The position numbers and the translations under genes are program-made. Below the pieces are notes generated by a model that saw only the letters and a program-made list of their open reading frames with translations, was not told the origin of the DNA and ran no database searches. A stretch of DNA of 26,197 nt from Desulfobacteraceae bacterium (GTDB taxonomy: Bacteria > Desulfobacterota > Desulfobacteria > Desulfobacterales > SURF-15): the NCBI GenBank assembly GCA_003599475.1, contig QZKK01000144.1:1-26197 (forward strand), given 5' to 3'. Of the stretch, positions 1 to 8,043 are shown in pieces. Within the stretch, counting starts at the first letter, position 1. Each line of letters opens with the position of its first letter.

Positions 1-2
1 TC

Positions 3-65
3 GAAATCAACCTGAACCGGTGCATAACCAATGGAGCAGCTACCAAGGCAGATGCCGAAAAATGA
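3..65 (+). other. possible 3' end of a gene entering from the left edge
   Basis: One forward frame is open from the window edge to a TGA at 63-65 and gives about 20 residues ending NGAATKADAEK. The composition is hydrophilic, as at many protein C-termini, but nothing identifies a family and the stretch is too short to separate from chance. The rest of positions 66-180 is A+T-rich and shows no gene. Confidence 0.15.
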
Positions 66-180
66 AAAACATCAATTTTCAAAGAGCGAAATCAAAGATA
101 TTATCAATATAACGATTACGAAATCTGGATGAACGTGAACCGTAGGAACCTGTCTCGGATTCCAATCCAACTTCTGCGGA

Positions 181-440
181 CTACGCTTGGGAAAGGAGTT
201 GTTCATATTCATCGTGCGTACCGATCCAGAACCAAAAGAACGTGTCATCCTCAATCAATGCGAGTGCACGATAGCCGCTTCCGATGCGAACGGACCAAAG
301 CTCACCGATTTTCCTGAAACGCAGGGATGGATGACGGGGTTGGCTCTCGATAATCGATAAACGGTACGGGTCCTGCTCTTGATCTCCGGAGGGAGTTTCC
401 GGTAGGTAGTCCAGAAATCAGGAGTTGTCGAAGACTTCAT
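181..440 (-). pseudogene. RelE/ParE-type toxin gene, frameshifted
   Basis: The gene starts at ATG 440-438 and overlaps the antitoxin 3' end by 23 bases, the usual coupling in antitoxin-toxin pairs. The first frame reads MKSSTTPDFWTTYRKLPPE and runs through YRLSRANP. It then loses the family pattern and stops early (TGA near 255). The neighbouring frame carries the expected rest: PRHPSLRFRKIGELWSVRIG, then GYRALALIEDDTFFWFWIG, then THDEYEQLLSQA with stop at 183-181. One extra C in the CCCC run (GGGG at 336-339 on the plus strand) would join the halves into about 86 residues, normal for small mRNA-interferase-like toxins. As written, the toxin lacks its conserved C-terminal half and should be inactive. 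A sequencing error in the homopolymer is an equal possibility. The family call is from motif memory (Y-R-L, NPRHPSLRF, GYRAL, WFWIGTHDEY). Confidence 0.75.
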
Positions 441-654
441 CAATCGGCTTGGTCCTTCCCTCGGCGATATCCTTGCGAACTCGCTCAAGGACGCGCTCCA
501 GACGTCCTCCGGGCAGCGAGTCACGAGCGATCTCCTTGTCCCAGTCGTCGCTCTGTTCCGCTTCGAAATCAGCGAGCCACGACAGGAATTCCTCCCGCTC
601 GTCCTCGGGAAGGGCCTTCACCTGCTCAACAATTTTTTTCACCCTAGCAGTCAT
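418..654 (-). CDS. antitoxin of a RelE/ParE-like toxin-antitoxin pair
   Basis: This encodes 78 residues, small and strongly charged. It begins MTARVKKIVEQVKALPEDER, followed by EEFLSWLADFEAEQ, then a flexible acidic/basic tail ending DEVFDNS. A short N-terminal helix with the 'ALP..EREEFLSWL' pattern is typical of small addiction-module antitoxins found upstream of RelE-type toxins. The toxin start codon lies inside its 3' end, so the two are translationally coupled. A promoter-like sequence lies immediately upstream on the minus strand with almost no leader. By family knowledge it would bind and neutralise the toxin and probably repress its own promoter. No clear DNA-binding fold can be named from sequence alone. 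With the toxin frameshifted, the antitoxin may be an orphan. Confidence 0.7.
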   Translation of the reverse strand: MTARVKKIVEQVKALPEDEREEFLSWLADFEAEQSDDWDKEIARDSLPGGRLERVLERVRKDIAEGRTKPIDEVFDNS

Positions 655-662
655 AATACCCT

Positions 663-692
663 ATAATACGATGCTAATAGCGCCTATTGCAA
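663..692 (-). promoter_or_regulatory. promoter for the toxin-antitoxin pair
   Basis: On the minus strand, TTGCAA (692-687) and TATTAT (668-663) are separated by 18 bases. The -10 box ends only 8 bases before the antitoxin ATG, so the transcript would be leaderless or nearly so. No good Shine-Dalgarno sequence fits in the remaining space. Confidence 0.45.
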
Positions 693-860
693 GCTTCGCG
701 TCTCCACGCTCGATTCTTGGTTGCCGGAAAGATTTAGAAAAATAGAATGCCAACCTCAAATCACATTAGGATGGTTGTGTCAAGAAATCGATCTGACAGC
801 TCAGGCAATCCCCGGCCGGGGCACATGAATTGCAGCGGACAAGAGGCTTACTTGAAGGTA

Positions 861-888
861 TTGACAACCCGACAAACACCGGTATATG
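861..888 (+). promoter_or_regulatory. candidate sigma-70 promoter in the 655-1155 leader of the first Liv operon
   Basis: A consensus TTGACA (861-866) is followed after 16 bases by TATATG (883-888), giving a leader of about 260 bases before the binding-protein gene. The surrounding 500-base gap (655-1155) also holds a 12-base palindrome, CCCCGGCCGGGG, at 810-821. No convincing gene was seen there: the open frames in it have no good start signal or recognisable motif. Confidence 0.4.
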
Positions 889-1155
889 GGTTTTATTATC
901 GGGAACAACTCTCTCTTTCCAATGCACAGGCGCGCATAAAGCGGGTTTTCAACGAATCGACAAAGCACGGGTGGGTCTCGGCGGGAAAAAATCCTGCAGC
1001 GGAGAATCGCGCCCCTTTTGCGCCGAATGACCGCCGCGTCCGGCAGGACTGTGTTCGGCAGGTATCCGGCGGGCACCCCGGGTGCTGCGCCGGTGCGGGA
1101 AGAGAAAATAGGTCCATTCACGGATTCCATTCAAAACTTCAGAAAGGGGGATACC

Positions 1156-2382
1156 ATGCGTAAGGTCTTGTTGATCGTATCGGTCGTCCTTTTTGCCGTG
1201 ACGGTTCCGCTTGCAGCGCAGGAGACGCTCAAAATCGGGGCGCCTCAGCCGATGACCGGCCCCGATGCGCCGTTCGGAAGCAAGTTCAAGAAGGCCTACG
1301 ACATGGCGCTTGCGGAGATCAATGCAGCCGGCGGGGTCAACGGAAAAAAGCTCGAAGTCATCATCGAGGATCATCAGGCAAAGAATCCGCTTGCCGCAAC
1401 CGTTACCGAAAAGCTCATCAACCAGTACAAGGTGTTGGTACTTACCGGAGGCAGGGCTTCGGGCCAGGCCGTCGAGATCGCATCGGTCGCCCAGCGGCTC
1501 AAGACCCCTTACGTGGTGGACCACCCGTCTGCCGATATCATCACCTCCAAGGGCTTCGAGTGGGTGTTCCGCAACAACCCGACCGGGTCGATCTATCCGC
1601 AGGGTTTCAATAAATTCATCAGCGAAGTGCCGGACGCCATGCCGAAATCGGCCGCGGTCGTCTACGACAACACCGTTTTCGGCAAAACCATCGCAAACTC
1701 GGCGATGGTCTTTCTCAAAAGCAAGGGCGTGCCGATAGTCAATGACGAGGCCTACTCGGTCAACACGCTCGATTTCAAGCCCTTGATGACGAAAATAAAG
1801 GCAAAGAAGCCGGATTTTCTGCTGATGGTTGCCGTCTCTACCACCGATGCGATCCTGCTGACCCGGCAGGCCAAGGAAATCGGAGTGGCTCCGCGTGCAT
1901 TCGTGGGCTTCGGCGGCGGATTCGGTGTGGCGGATATCGCCACCGAGCTCCGCCAGCTCAGCGAAAACCTGTTCTCTTCGGCAGCCTGGTCCGGGAATCC
2001 GAACGATCCGGAGACCAAAAACTTCTACAAGAAATTCTATGACAAATACGGCTTCCACCCGAAAGAACACGAGGTGGAGGGGTATGCCATCATCTATATC
2101 ATCGCCGATGCGCTGAAACGGGCGAAATTGACCGGAAAGCTTGAAGAGAATCGGGAAGCCGTCCGTCAAGCCCTGCTGAAAACCGACATGACCACCGTTT
2201 TCGGCAAGGTCAAGTTCGGAAGCTACGCCGGTCCCCTGGGAGATAAATATACCAACCAGAATATCTATTCCCCCGAACACTCGGTTCTTGCCCAGTGGCG
2301 CGAGGGTAAGCTGATGAACGTCTATCCGAAGGAAAATGCGGAGATAGCGTTCGTATTCCCAGACAATACAGTCAAACCATAA
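1156..2382 (+). CDS. branched-chain amino-acid ABC transporter, periplasmic binding protein (first Liv operon)
   Basis: The product has 408 residues. The start at ATG 1156 is chosen because AAAGGGGG lies just upstream and the protein then opens with a signal peptide: MRK, a hydrophobic core, and a cut near LAAQ-ETL. An in-frame start at 1018 would bury the signal peptide. The mature part has the type-I periplasmic-binding-protein pattern of LivK/Peripla_BP_6 proteins: LKIGAPQPMTGPDAPFG, then AEINAAGGVNGKKLEVIIED, and later VEGYAIIYIIADALKRA. It should bind an amino acid or related small carboxylate in the periplasm and deliver it to the LivHMGF complex encoded next. The exact substrate cannot be read from sequence. 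There is no lipobox cysteine, so it should be soluble. A large hairpin separates it from livH. Confidence 0.9.
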   Translation: MRKVLLIVSVVLFAVTVPLAAQETLKIGAPQPMTGPDAPFGSKFKKAYDMALAEINAAGGVNGKKLEVIIEDHQAKNPLAATVTEKLINQYKVLVLTGGRASGQAVEIASVAQRLKTPYVVDHPSADIITSKGFEWVFRNNPTGSIYPQGFNKFISEVPDAMPKSAAVVYDNTVFGKTIANSAMVFLKSKGVPIVNDEAYSVNTLDFKPLMTKIKAKKPDFLLMVAVSTTDAILLTRQAKEIGVAPRAFVGFGGGFGVADIATELRQLSENLFSSAAWSGNPNDPETKNFYKKFYDKYGFHPKEHEVEGYAIIYIIADALKRAKLTGKLEENREAVRQALLKTDMTTVFGKVKFGSYAGPLGDKYTNQNIYSPEHSVLAQWREGKLMNVYPKENAEIAFVFPDNTVKP

Positions 2383-2394
2383 CGATCTTTCAAC

Positions 2395-2475
2395 CCATGC
2401 ACGCCTTTCCGGTGAGCATGCCCGGGGTCTGCCGGCAGACCCCGGGCATCCGATCGATCCGAGAGGCGTGCATGG
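2395..2475 (+). promoter_or_regulatory. large nested hairpin between the binding-protein gene and livH
   Basis: The outer arms CCATGCACGCCT (2395-2406) and AGGCGTGCATGG (2464-2475) match perfectly over 12 bases. Inside lies a perfect 32-base palindrome (2418-2449, arms of 16 beginning ATGCCCGGGGTC). No T-run follows, so it is not a standard intrinsic terminator. It starts 12 bases after the binding-protein stop codon. Its likely role, by analogy with other binding-protein-dependent operons, is to protect the upstream mRNA from 3' exonucleases or to cause partial termination. Confidence 0.75.
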
Positions 2476-2519
2476 CTTTTCCGTAATTTCCATTTCCCGG
2501 CAAAGAATCGGGGGGAAGC

Positions 2520-2550
2520 GTTCAGAGGGTTCAAGGTTCAGAGGTTCAGA
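2520..2550 (+). repeat. short-word direct repeat (GTTCAGAG / GGTTCAAG) upstream of livH
   Basis: The words GTTCAGAG, GGTTCAAG, GTTCAGAG and GTTCAG follow one another with a period of about 7-8 and run up to the livH ATG. The last AGAGG in the array is also the only plausible Shine-Dalgarno sequence for livH. This is the smallest of several word-array repeats in the window. Confidence 0.55.
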
Positions 2551-3416
2551 TGGAAACCCTTGTCCAAAGCGTTGTCAGCGGCATCCTCACAGGTTCGCTC
2601 TATGCGATGATCGGAGTCGGGCTGACGGTCATATTCGGGGTGATGCGGATCATCAACATGGCGCATGGGGACATGGTCATGCTGGGGATGTACGGAGCGT
2701 TCTGGGCGCTTACCGCCTGGGGACTCGATCCATTCCTGTCGGTCCTCATCTGGATTCCCGCCGCTTTTGTGCTGGGTGTCTTCGTGTATCGGTTTCTCCT
2801 GAGGAAAATCGTGCCGGGCGGAGAGCTCAATACCCTGCTCTTTACTGCAGGGTTGTCGCTTTTCATCGCCAATCTTGTGCTGCTCGTCTGGAGCGGGGAC
2901 TACCGCACGATCAAGCTCGACTATGGCGTCATGCCGCTGCGGCCTTTCGGAATCGCCGTTCCCGTTCCGCTCGGCATCGCCTTCGGAATGGCGATCGGAA
3001 TCACCGCCTCCCTCTACTGGTTTCTGATCCATACGGATACCGGCCGGGCCATCCGGGCGGCGAGCCAGGAGCCCGAGGCGGCCGCGCTGATGGGGGTCAA
3101 CATCGCACGGATGGAGGTGGTCACCTTCGGTGTGGGAACCGCGCTCGCCTGCGGGGCGGGTGTCCTGCTGGCGCCCTCGCTTTATCTCTATCCCACGGTG
3201 GGGGAAATACTGGTTGCCAAGTGTTTCGTCATCGTGGTTCTGGGCGGACTGGGATCCGTGCCCGGGGCGATTGCCGGAGGCTTGCTGCTGGGGCTGGTCG
3301 AATCCCTGGGGGCGGTCTATGTCTCGGTCGCCTACAAGGATGCCATCGGGTTTGTGATGTTTCTGCTTGTTCTGCTGTTTAGACCTTCCGGGCTTTTCGG
3401 AATCGGAAAATCATGA
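2550..3416 (+). CDS. livH: branched-chain amino-acid ABC transporter permease LivH
   Basis: The 288-residue product has about eight hydrophobic segments. LivH/BPD_transp_2 family motifs include LTVIFGVMRIINMAHGDMVM near the N-terminus, then RAIRAASQEPEAAALMGVN in the cytoplasmic loop that contacts the ATPases. Near the C-terminus is FVIVVLGGLGSVPGAIAGG. It is an inner-membrane subunit that pairs with LivM to form the channel. Length is normal. The last bases overlap livM by ATGA (3413-3416), so translation is coupled. The start is fixed by the family N-terminus and by AGAGG just upstream. Confidence 0.93.
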   Translation: METLVQSVVSGILTGSLYAMIGVGLTVIFGVMRIINMAHGDMVMLGMYGAFWALTAWGLDPFLSVLIWIPAAFVLGVFVYRFLLRKIVPGGELNTLLFTAGLSLFIANLVLLVWSGDYRTIKLDYGVMPLRPFGIAVPVPLGIAFGMAIGITASLYWFLIHTDTGRAIRAASQEPEAAALMGVNIARMEVVTFGVGTALACGAGVLLAPSLYLYPTVGEILVAKCFVIVVLGGLGSVPGAIAGGLLLGLVESLGAVYVSVAYKDAIGFVMFLLVLLFRPSGLFGIGKS

Positions 3417-4372
3417 AAAAGCTTGCGATTCTTTTCGGTATTCTCCTTCTGGCGGCAGCCCCGTTTCTTGTCCGCATCCCGTTTATGATCCACCTGATGA
3501 TCATGGTTCTCCTGTGGACGATTCTTGGGGCTTCGTGGAACATCCTCGGCGGTTTTGCCGGACAGGTCTCCTTCGGGCATGCGACATTTCTCGGTGCAGG
3601 CGCCTATACGACGATGATTCTTTATCTCGGTTCGGGGCTTGCACCCTGGTACGGAATCCTGATCGGGGGACTGGCGGCGGCCTTGATCGCGCTGCCGATC
3701 GGCTTTATCTGCTTCAGGCTGCGGGGGCCCTACTTCGCCCTTTCCACGCTTGCCGTCGCAGAGATCGTCCGGCTGGTTGCACTCAACTGGGAGTCTCTGA
3801 CAAACGGCCCGGTCGGCCTGCTCATCACGACCCTCCCCGGGGTGACCTTCTTCGGGCAATCGATCGATTGGGAAACCAAAACCCCTTTCTACTACATCGT
3901 CGCCGTTCTCGCATCGGGTGCGATCGCCGCCACCCGCCTGATGTCGCGGACTCGGCTCGGAGCCTATCTGCTGGCCATCCGGGAGGATATCGACAGCGCC
4001 GAGGCCATCGGAATCGATACCGTTCAGGCCAGAGTCGCCGCATTTTCGCTTTCGGCGTTTTTCGCCGGGGTTGCCGGCGGCTTCTACGCCATGTACTTCC
4101 GGTACATCGACCCGGATGCGGTCTTCTCCATTGCGCTTTCGGTCGAAATGGTGTTCATTGCAGTGGTGGGCGGGCTGACGACGGTCCCGGGTCCTTTGAT
4201 CGGAGCGGTTGTCCTGGTTACCCTCGGGGAGACCTTCCGGGAGCATTTTCTGGTAGGGCATCTGATCTTCTACGGCATCTCCATGATGATTGTCATCCGG
4301 TATATGCCGGAGGGGATCTGGGGAAAGCTCCGACTCTGGATGCGAATGGAAAGAAACCCATGGCATTGCTGA
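3413..4372 (+). CDS. livM: branched-chain amino-acid ABC transporter permease LivM
   Basis: The 319-residue product is a multi-spanning membrane protein. LivM hallmarks are WNILGGFAGQVSFGHATFLG near residue 45, RLRGPYFALSTLAVAEI, LAIREDIDSAEAIGIDT (the ATPase-contacting loop), and VGGLTTVPGPLIGAVVL toward the end. It overlaps livH by four bases and ends 13 bases inside livG. It should form the heterodimeric inner-membrane pore with LivH. The C-terminus is slightly extended (RMERNPWHC), which is common in this family. Confidence 0.93.
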   Translation: MKKLAILFGILLLAAAPFLVRIPFMIHLMIMVLLWTILGASWNILGGFAGQVSFGHATFLGAGAYTTMILYLGSGLAPWYGILIGGLAAALIALPIGFICFRLRGPYFALSTLAVAEIVRLVALNWESLTNGPVGLLITTLPGVTFFGQSIDWETKTPFYYIVAVLASGAIAATRLMSRTRLGAYLLAIREDIDSAEAIGIDTVQARVAAFSLSAFFAGVAGGFYAMYFRYIDPDAVFSIALSVEMVFIAVVGGLTTVPGPLIGAVVLVTLGETFREHFLVGHLIFYGISMMIVIRYMPEGIWGKLRLWMRMERNPWHC

Positions 4373-5079
4373 CGGTAAACGGTCTGACGAAATACTTCGG
4401 CGGCTTACGGGCGGTCCACGATCTCTCGTTTGAGGTCCATGCCGGCGAAATTCTCGGGTTGATCGGTCCGAACGGTGCCGGCAAGACCACGGCGTTCAAC
4501 CTGATCGCAGGATCCATCCGGCCCACCAGCGGCCGGATCCTCCTGGATGGGGAAAGCATCGTCAAGATGAAGCCGTATGCGGTCACCCGGAAGGGGATCG
4601 CAAGGACTTTCCAGATCGTAAAGCCCTTCCGGCGGTTGAGCGTGCTGGAAAACGTCACCCTCGCGGCATTTTTACGATTCCCTTCCCGCAAGGATGCGGA
4701 GTCAAAAGCGCACGGCGTCATAGAACGCATCGGGCTGGATTCGAAAGTCCATTCTCCGGCCGGGGATCTGACCTTAAGCGAGCAGAAGCGGCTCGAAATC
4801 GCCCGTGCGCTGGCGACACAACCCAGGCTGCTGCTTCTGGACGAACCGATGGGGGGTCTCAATCCGACCGAGATCGAATCGGCCTCGGAACTGGTGCGCG
4901 CGATCTGCCGGGAGGGGATGACGATCGTCTGGGTCGAACACGTCCTGAGAGCCATCATGAATAGCTGCAATCGTGTGGTCGTCATCAATCAGGGGGAAAA
5001 AATAGCGGATGCCCCTCCGGAAAAGGTTGTGGAAAACCGCCGCGTGATCACCGCCTATCTTGGATCGAAGGGGAGCTGA
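4360..5079 (+). CDS. livG: branched-chain amino-acid ABC transporter ATP-binding protein LivG, variant signature loop
   Basis: The product has 239 residues. The start at ATG 4360 overlaps livM by 13 bases and gives the family N-terminus MALLTVNGLTKYFGGLRAV. A much longer open frame upstream in the same phase is only the livM shadow. Walker A is GPNGAGKTT (36-44), the Q-loop is at Q85, Walker B is LLLLDEP with E162, and the switch histidine is H194. The ABC signature is unusual: where LSGGQ or LSYGQQ is expected it reads LTLSEQKRLEIARAL (about 137-151), with no glycine. The partner LivF has a normal LSGGE, so this complex may carry one degenerate ATP site. The rest, including GLNPTEI and the C-terminal ITAYLG, is typical LivG. 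Confidence 0.9.
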   Translation: MALLTVNGLTKYFGGLRAVHDLSFEVHAGEILGLIGPNGAGKTTAFNLIAGSIRPTSGRILLDGESIVKMKPYAVTRKGIARTFQIVKPFRRLSVLENVTLAAFLRFPSRKDAESKAHGVIERIGLDSKVHSPAGDLTLSEQKRLEIARALATQPRLLLLDEPMGGLNPTEIESASELVRAICREGMTIVWVEHVLRAIMNSCNRVVVINQGEKIADAPPEKVVENRRVITAYLGSKGS

Positions 5080-5081
5080 CA

Positions 5082-5783
5082 TTGCTGGCCATCGAAAATC
5101 TCAAGGTCGCATACGGAAAGGTTCAAGCCCTGTGGGACATCACGCTGAATGTGCCGGACGGTGAAATCGTGGCCCTCGTCGGGGCAAACGGCGCGGGGAA
5201 AACCACCCTGTTGAGAACCATCTCCGGGCTTCTCCGAAGCCAGGCGGGATCGATTGTCTGCGATGGAACCCCTATCGGGGAAGCCTCTCCTCCGGAGATC
5301 GTAAAGCACGGCATCGTCCATGTGCCCGAGGGAAGAAAACTGTTTCCCGATATGACGGTAAAAGAGAATCTCCTGATGGGAAGCTACACCGTATCCTTTT
5401 CCGAACGCCCGGAGCGGCTCGAACGGGTATTCCATGTTTTTCCGGTCCTGAGAGAGCGGCAGAAGCAGACGGCAGGCACCCTGTCCGGTGGAGAGCAGCA
5501 GATGGTTGCTATCGGCAGAGGGCTGATGGCCGGGCCCAGGCTGCTCATGCTGGATGAGCCGTCGCTCGGTCTTGCGCCCATTCTGGTCGAGGAGGTGTTT
5601 CAGGTAATTACGGAAATCAACCGGCTCGGGGTCACGGTGCTTCTTGTCGAGCAGAACACCGTGCATGCATTGGGGCTTGCCCACAGAGGCTTTGTCATGG
5701 AGCTTGGCAGAATCGCCCTTTCCGGATCGGGGGCGGAACTGCTGTCAAACGACAGTGTTCGTAAGGCTTACCTCGGGTTGTAA
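5082..5783 (+). CDS. livF: branched-chain amino-acid ABC transporter ATP-binding protein LivF
   Basis: The product has 233 residues and starts at TTG 5082, two bases after the livG stop. The family N-terminus (LAIENLKVAYGKVQALWDI) requires this start. Walker A is GANGAGKTT (34-42), the signature is LSGGEQQM (134-141), and Walker B is LLMLDEPSLGLAP. The switch position is the LivF-type VEQN instead of histidine. The 'HVPEGRKLFPDMTVKENLLMG' region is diagnostic of LivF. It is the second nucleotide-binding subunit of the LivHMGF importer at the cytoplasmic face. It is the last transporter gene of the first operon, and nth follows after 12 bases. Confidence 0.93.
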   Translation: MLAIENLKVAYGKVQALWDITLNVPDGEIVALVGANGAGKTTLLRTISGLLRSQAGSIVCDGTPIGEASPPEIVKHGIVHVPEGRKLFPDMTVKENLLMGSYTVSFSERPERLERVFHVFPVLRERQKQTAGTLSGGEQQMVAIGRGLMAGPRLLMLDEPSLGLAPILVEEVFQVITEINRLGVTVLLVEQNTVHALGLAHRGFVMELGRIALSGSGAELLSNDSVRKAYLGL

Positions 5784-5795
5784 CCGCACGCGGCA

Positions 5796-6449
5796 ATGAC
5801 GATGCAAGATCGGCAAATACATGCGGCGATCCGGATTTTGAAAGAAGACGTAAAAAAGTGGCGCGTTCCGGTGGTGGGGCACTACACCGAATCCCCTTTT
5901 ACGATTCTCATCTCCTGCATCCTCTCGCTGCGCACCCAGGATAAAACGACCCATGCGGCAAGCGAGCGGATTTTCCACCTCGCCCGGACACCGGAAGAGA
6001 TGGCCACGCTCACCGAGTCTGCGATCGAAGCGGCGATCTATCCTGTCGGCTTCTACCGGAGGAAGGCAAAAACCATCAAAACGATCAGCCGGATTCTTCT
6101 CACCGAACATGGGGGACGGGTCCCCGATGAGATCGAGACCCTGCTTTCGCTTCCCGGGGTGGGCCGCAAAACGGCCAATCTGGTGGTCACCCTCGGGTAT
6201 CGCAAGCCGGGTATCTGCGTCGACACCCATGTCCACCGGATCACCAACCGCTGGGGGTATGTACGGACCAAAACCCCCGGGCAGACGGAACAGGCCCTCC
6301 GGGCGAAACTCCCCGGGCGCTACTGGATCGTGATAAACGACCTTCTGGTCACCTTCGGTCAAAACCTCTGCAAGCCGATTTCCCCGCATTGCAGCCGCTG
6401 CAGGCTCTATCGCTTATGCGATCGGGCCGGGGTGACGGCATCCAGATAG
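5796..6449 (+). CDS. nth: endonuclease III, DNA glycosylase/AP lyase
   Basis: The 217-residue product removes oxidised pyrimidines and cleaves at the abasic site (base-excision repair). The helix-hairpin-helix LPGVGRKTANLV contains the catalytic lysine K125, and VDTHVHRI contains the catalytic aspartate D143. The C-terminal iron-sulfur cluster has the exact Nth spacing: C192-x6-C199-x2-C202-x5-C208. Length is standard. The start could be ATG 5796 or the in-frame ATG 5802; neither has a strong ribosome site. It lies 12 bases after livF on the same strand and is probably cotranscribed with the transporter, although no functional link is evident. Confidence 0.95.
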   Translation: MTMQDRQIHAAIRILKEDVKKWRVPVVGHYTESPFTILISCILSLRTQDKTTHAASERIFHLARTPEEMATLTESAIEAAIYPVGFYRRKAKTIKTISRILLTEHGGRVPDEIETLLSLPGVGRKTANLVVTLGYRKPGICVDTHVHRITNRWGYVRTKTPGQTEQALRAKLPGRYWIVINDLLVTFGQNLCKPISPHCSRCRLYRLCDRAGVTASR

Positions 6450-6561
6450 CGCCTGCAGCCGCCATCCGGATCATAAGTATGGGCGGGCGGATTCCATATC
6501 GGTTTCGCGCCCATCGATCGATCTGTCTGATGCCCTCCAATAAAAGACAAGTCGGCAGCAC

Positions 6562-6590
6562 TTGACAAAGCGGCTTATCGGATCTACAAA
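6562..6590 (+). promoter_or_regulatory. promoter of the second Liv operon
   Basis: TTGACA (6562-6567) and TACAAA (6585-6590) are separated by exactly 17 bases. The -35 is perfect and the -10 matches four of six. Transcription would start near 6597 and leave a leader of about 218 bases before the binding-protein gene at 6815. No riboswitch fold was recognised in that leader. The 365-base gap between nth and 6815 has no gene. Confidence 0.55.
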
Positions 6591-6814
6591 ATAGTACATG
6601 CAGGCAACGCGCCGGCGCTCTCCTTAATTTCTATCTTAAACAATCCATGTTGCTGCTCGATCCATGCGATCGATGATGCCTGATTGTCGTGAGCGCCTGC
6701 GGCAGCACACTCTTATGCAGGATTCGCATTTGCCATCCATTCCGGTAAAGACCGGCCGTTCGGTTTTTGCCGAGCATCAGGGAGACATCAATACAAAAGA
6801 AATAAGGAGGGACT

Positions 6815-8038
6815 ATGAGACTCAGGATACTGGCAGTCTTCGTGGGCGTCCTAATGATCGCGGGTTTCTCCGCAACCGTCGATTCAGCAGAGTCCGTCAA
6901 GATCGGTGTGGTGGCCCCCCTTTCAGCCCCCGGGGGCGTCGAGACGGGGCAGGCGCTTGTCGATGGGGCCAAAATCGCAGCCGAGCAGATCAATCAGGCC
7001 GGCGGGCTGTTGGGAAAACAGGTTGAATTGGTCATCGGAGATACCGGCGGCCTGCCCGAAAAGGGAACGACGGTATCGGAGCGTCTGATTACGCGGGATA
7101 AGGTGATCGGAGTCGGAGGCGAAGCCCACAGCTCGGTTGCCATGGCCGAAATCGAAGTCGCCCACCGGTACGGGATCCCGCTGGTCATATCCGAAGCCTG
7201 GGCCGACGAGATTACCGCCAAGGGGTACCCGGAGGTCTTTCGTGTGACGGTGAGCAACTCTCTGATCTATTCGAAGGCGGCCAAGTGGATCAAGGAACAA
7301 GGCTTCAAACACGTCGCAGTGATCGGGGAAAACTCGGACTGGGGCTTGGGAGTCATCCGGGTTTTCAAGGACAACCTGGAGAAGGCCGGAGTAAAGGTAA
7401 CCTCCTTTTCGGCCGAGAGAACGATCACCGATTTTACGCCTCAACTGCTCCAGCTCAAAAGCGCCTCCCCTCCGGTCGATTTCCTCGTAGACGGCTTTAC
7501 CGGAGCCGGTGAGCTTCTCATGATCAAACAGGCGTATGAGCTCGGATTCGCCCCGTCCAAAAACTGCGCAATCCTTGGCGCCGGAATGGACACGCTCTAC
7601 CCCGGGTTCTGGGATACGGTGGGAGAAGCGGGAGTCTATGTGCTCAGCAACCCGGCCGGATTGCCCGGACTGCCCAAAACCGACACTTCGGAAAAGTTCA
7701 AGGCCCTCTTCAAGTCCAAGCATAACCGGGAGCCGGATGCAGTCGCCATGGAAGGCTACGACTCGGTCATGCTCATCGCCGAGGCCGCGAAACTGGCGAA
7801 CTCCACAGACGGCAAGGCGTTGATCGAAGCCCTCGAAAGCAAAGTCAACTGGGAGGGAACCCGCGGAACGATCAAATTCTCCACGGAAAAAACGCCGGAT
7901 TGGGCTTACCACATGTGGATGGATGTGCCGGTTTTTATCATCCAGTACACCGAACTGAAACAGGATCCTTCCAAGGCGGCGATCCTGTGGCCGGAAAAGC
8001 ACGCAACGGTAAAAGGATACATCCGGCCTCCAAAGTGA
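6815..8038 (+). CDS. branched-chain amino-acid-type ABC transporter, periplasmic binding protein (second Liv operon)
   Basis: The product has 407 residues. A strong AAGGAGG at 6804-6810 sets the start at ATG 6815. The signal peptide is MRLR followed by a hydrophobic core, with a cut near VDSA-ES. The mature protein has the Peripla_BP_6 pattern: VKIGVVAPLSAPGGVETGQA, AAEQINQAGGLLGKQVELVI, GGEAHSSVAMAEIEVAHRYG, and later AVAMEGYDSVMLIAEAAKLA. It belongs to the same family as the binding protein at 1156-2382 but is clearly divergent, so the two operons probably serve different substrates. It is first in a complete operon with its own LivHMGF set. Confidence 0.9.
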   Translation: MRLRILAVFVGVLMIAGFSATVDSAESVKIGVVAPLSAPGGVETGQALVDGAKIAAEQINQAGGLLGKQVELVIGDTGGLPEKGTTVSERLITRDKVIGVGGEAHSSVAMAEIEVAHRYGIPLVISEAWADEITAKGYPEVFRVTVSNSLIYSKAAKWIKEQGFKHVAVIGENSDWGLGVIRVFKDNLEKAGVKVTSFSAERTITDFTPQLLQLKSASPPVDFLVDGFTGAGELLMIKQAYELGFAPSKNCAILGAGMDTLYPGFWDTVGEAGVYVLSNPAGLPGLPKTDTSEKFKALFKSKHNREPDAVAMEGYDSVMLIAEAAKLANSTDGKALIEALESKVNWEGTRGTIKFSTEKTPDWAYHMWMDVPVFIIQYTELKQDPSKAAILWPEKHATVKGYIRPPK

Positions 8039-8043
8039 TTCGG

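Noticed and set aside
747..1163. Plus-strand open frame in the leader of the first Liv operon
   Set aside because: There is no ribosome site and no family pattern, and its 3' end overlaps the true binding-protein start.
949..2493. Long minus-strand open frame opposite the first binding-protein gene
   Set aside because: It mirrors the codon structure of a clear binding-protein gene on the other strand and has no recognisable motifs or start signal.
3332..4366. Long minus-strand open frame opposite livM
   Set aside because: Its composition is charged and low-complexity (many D, R, P, H, Q), typical of the antisense of membrane-protein codons. livM on the other strand is certain.
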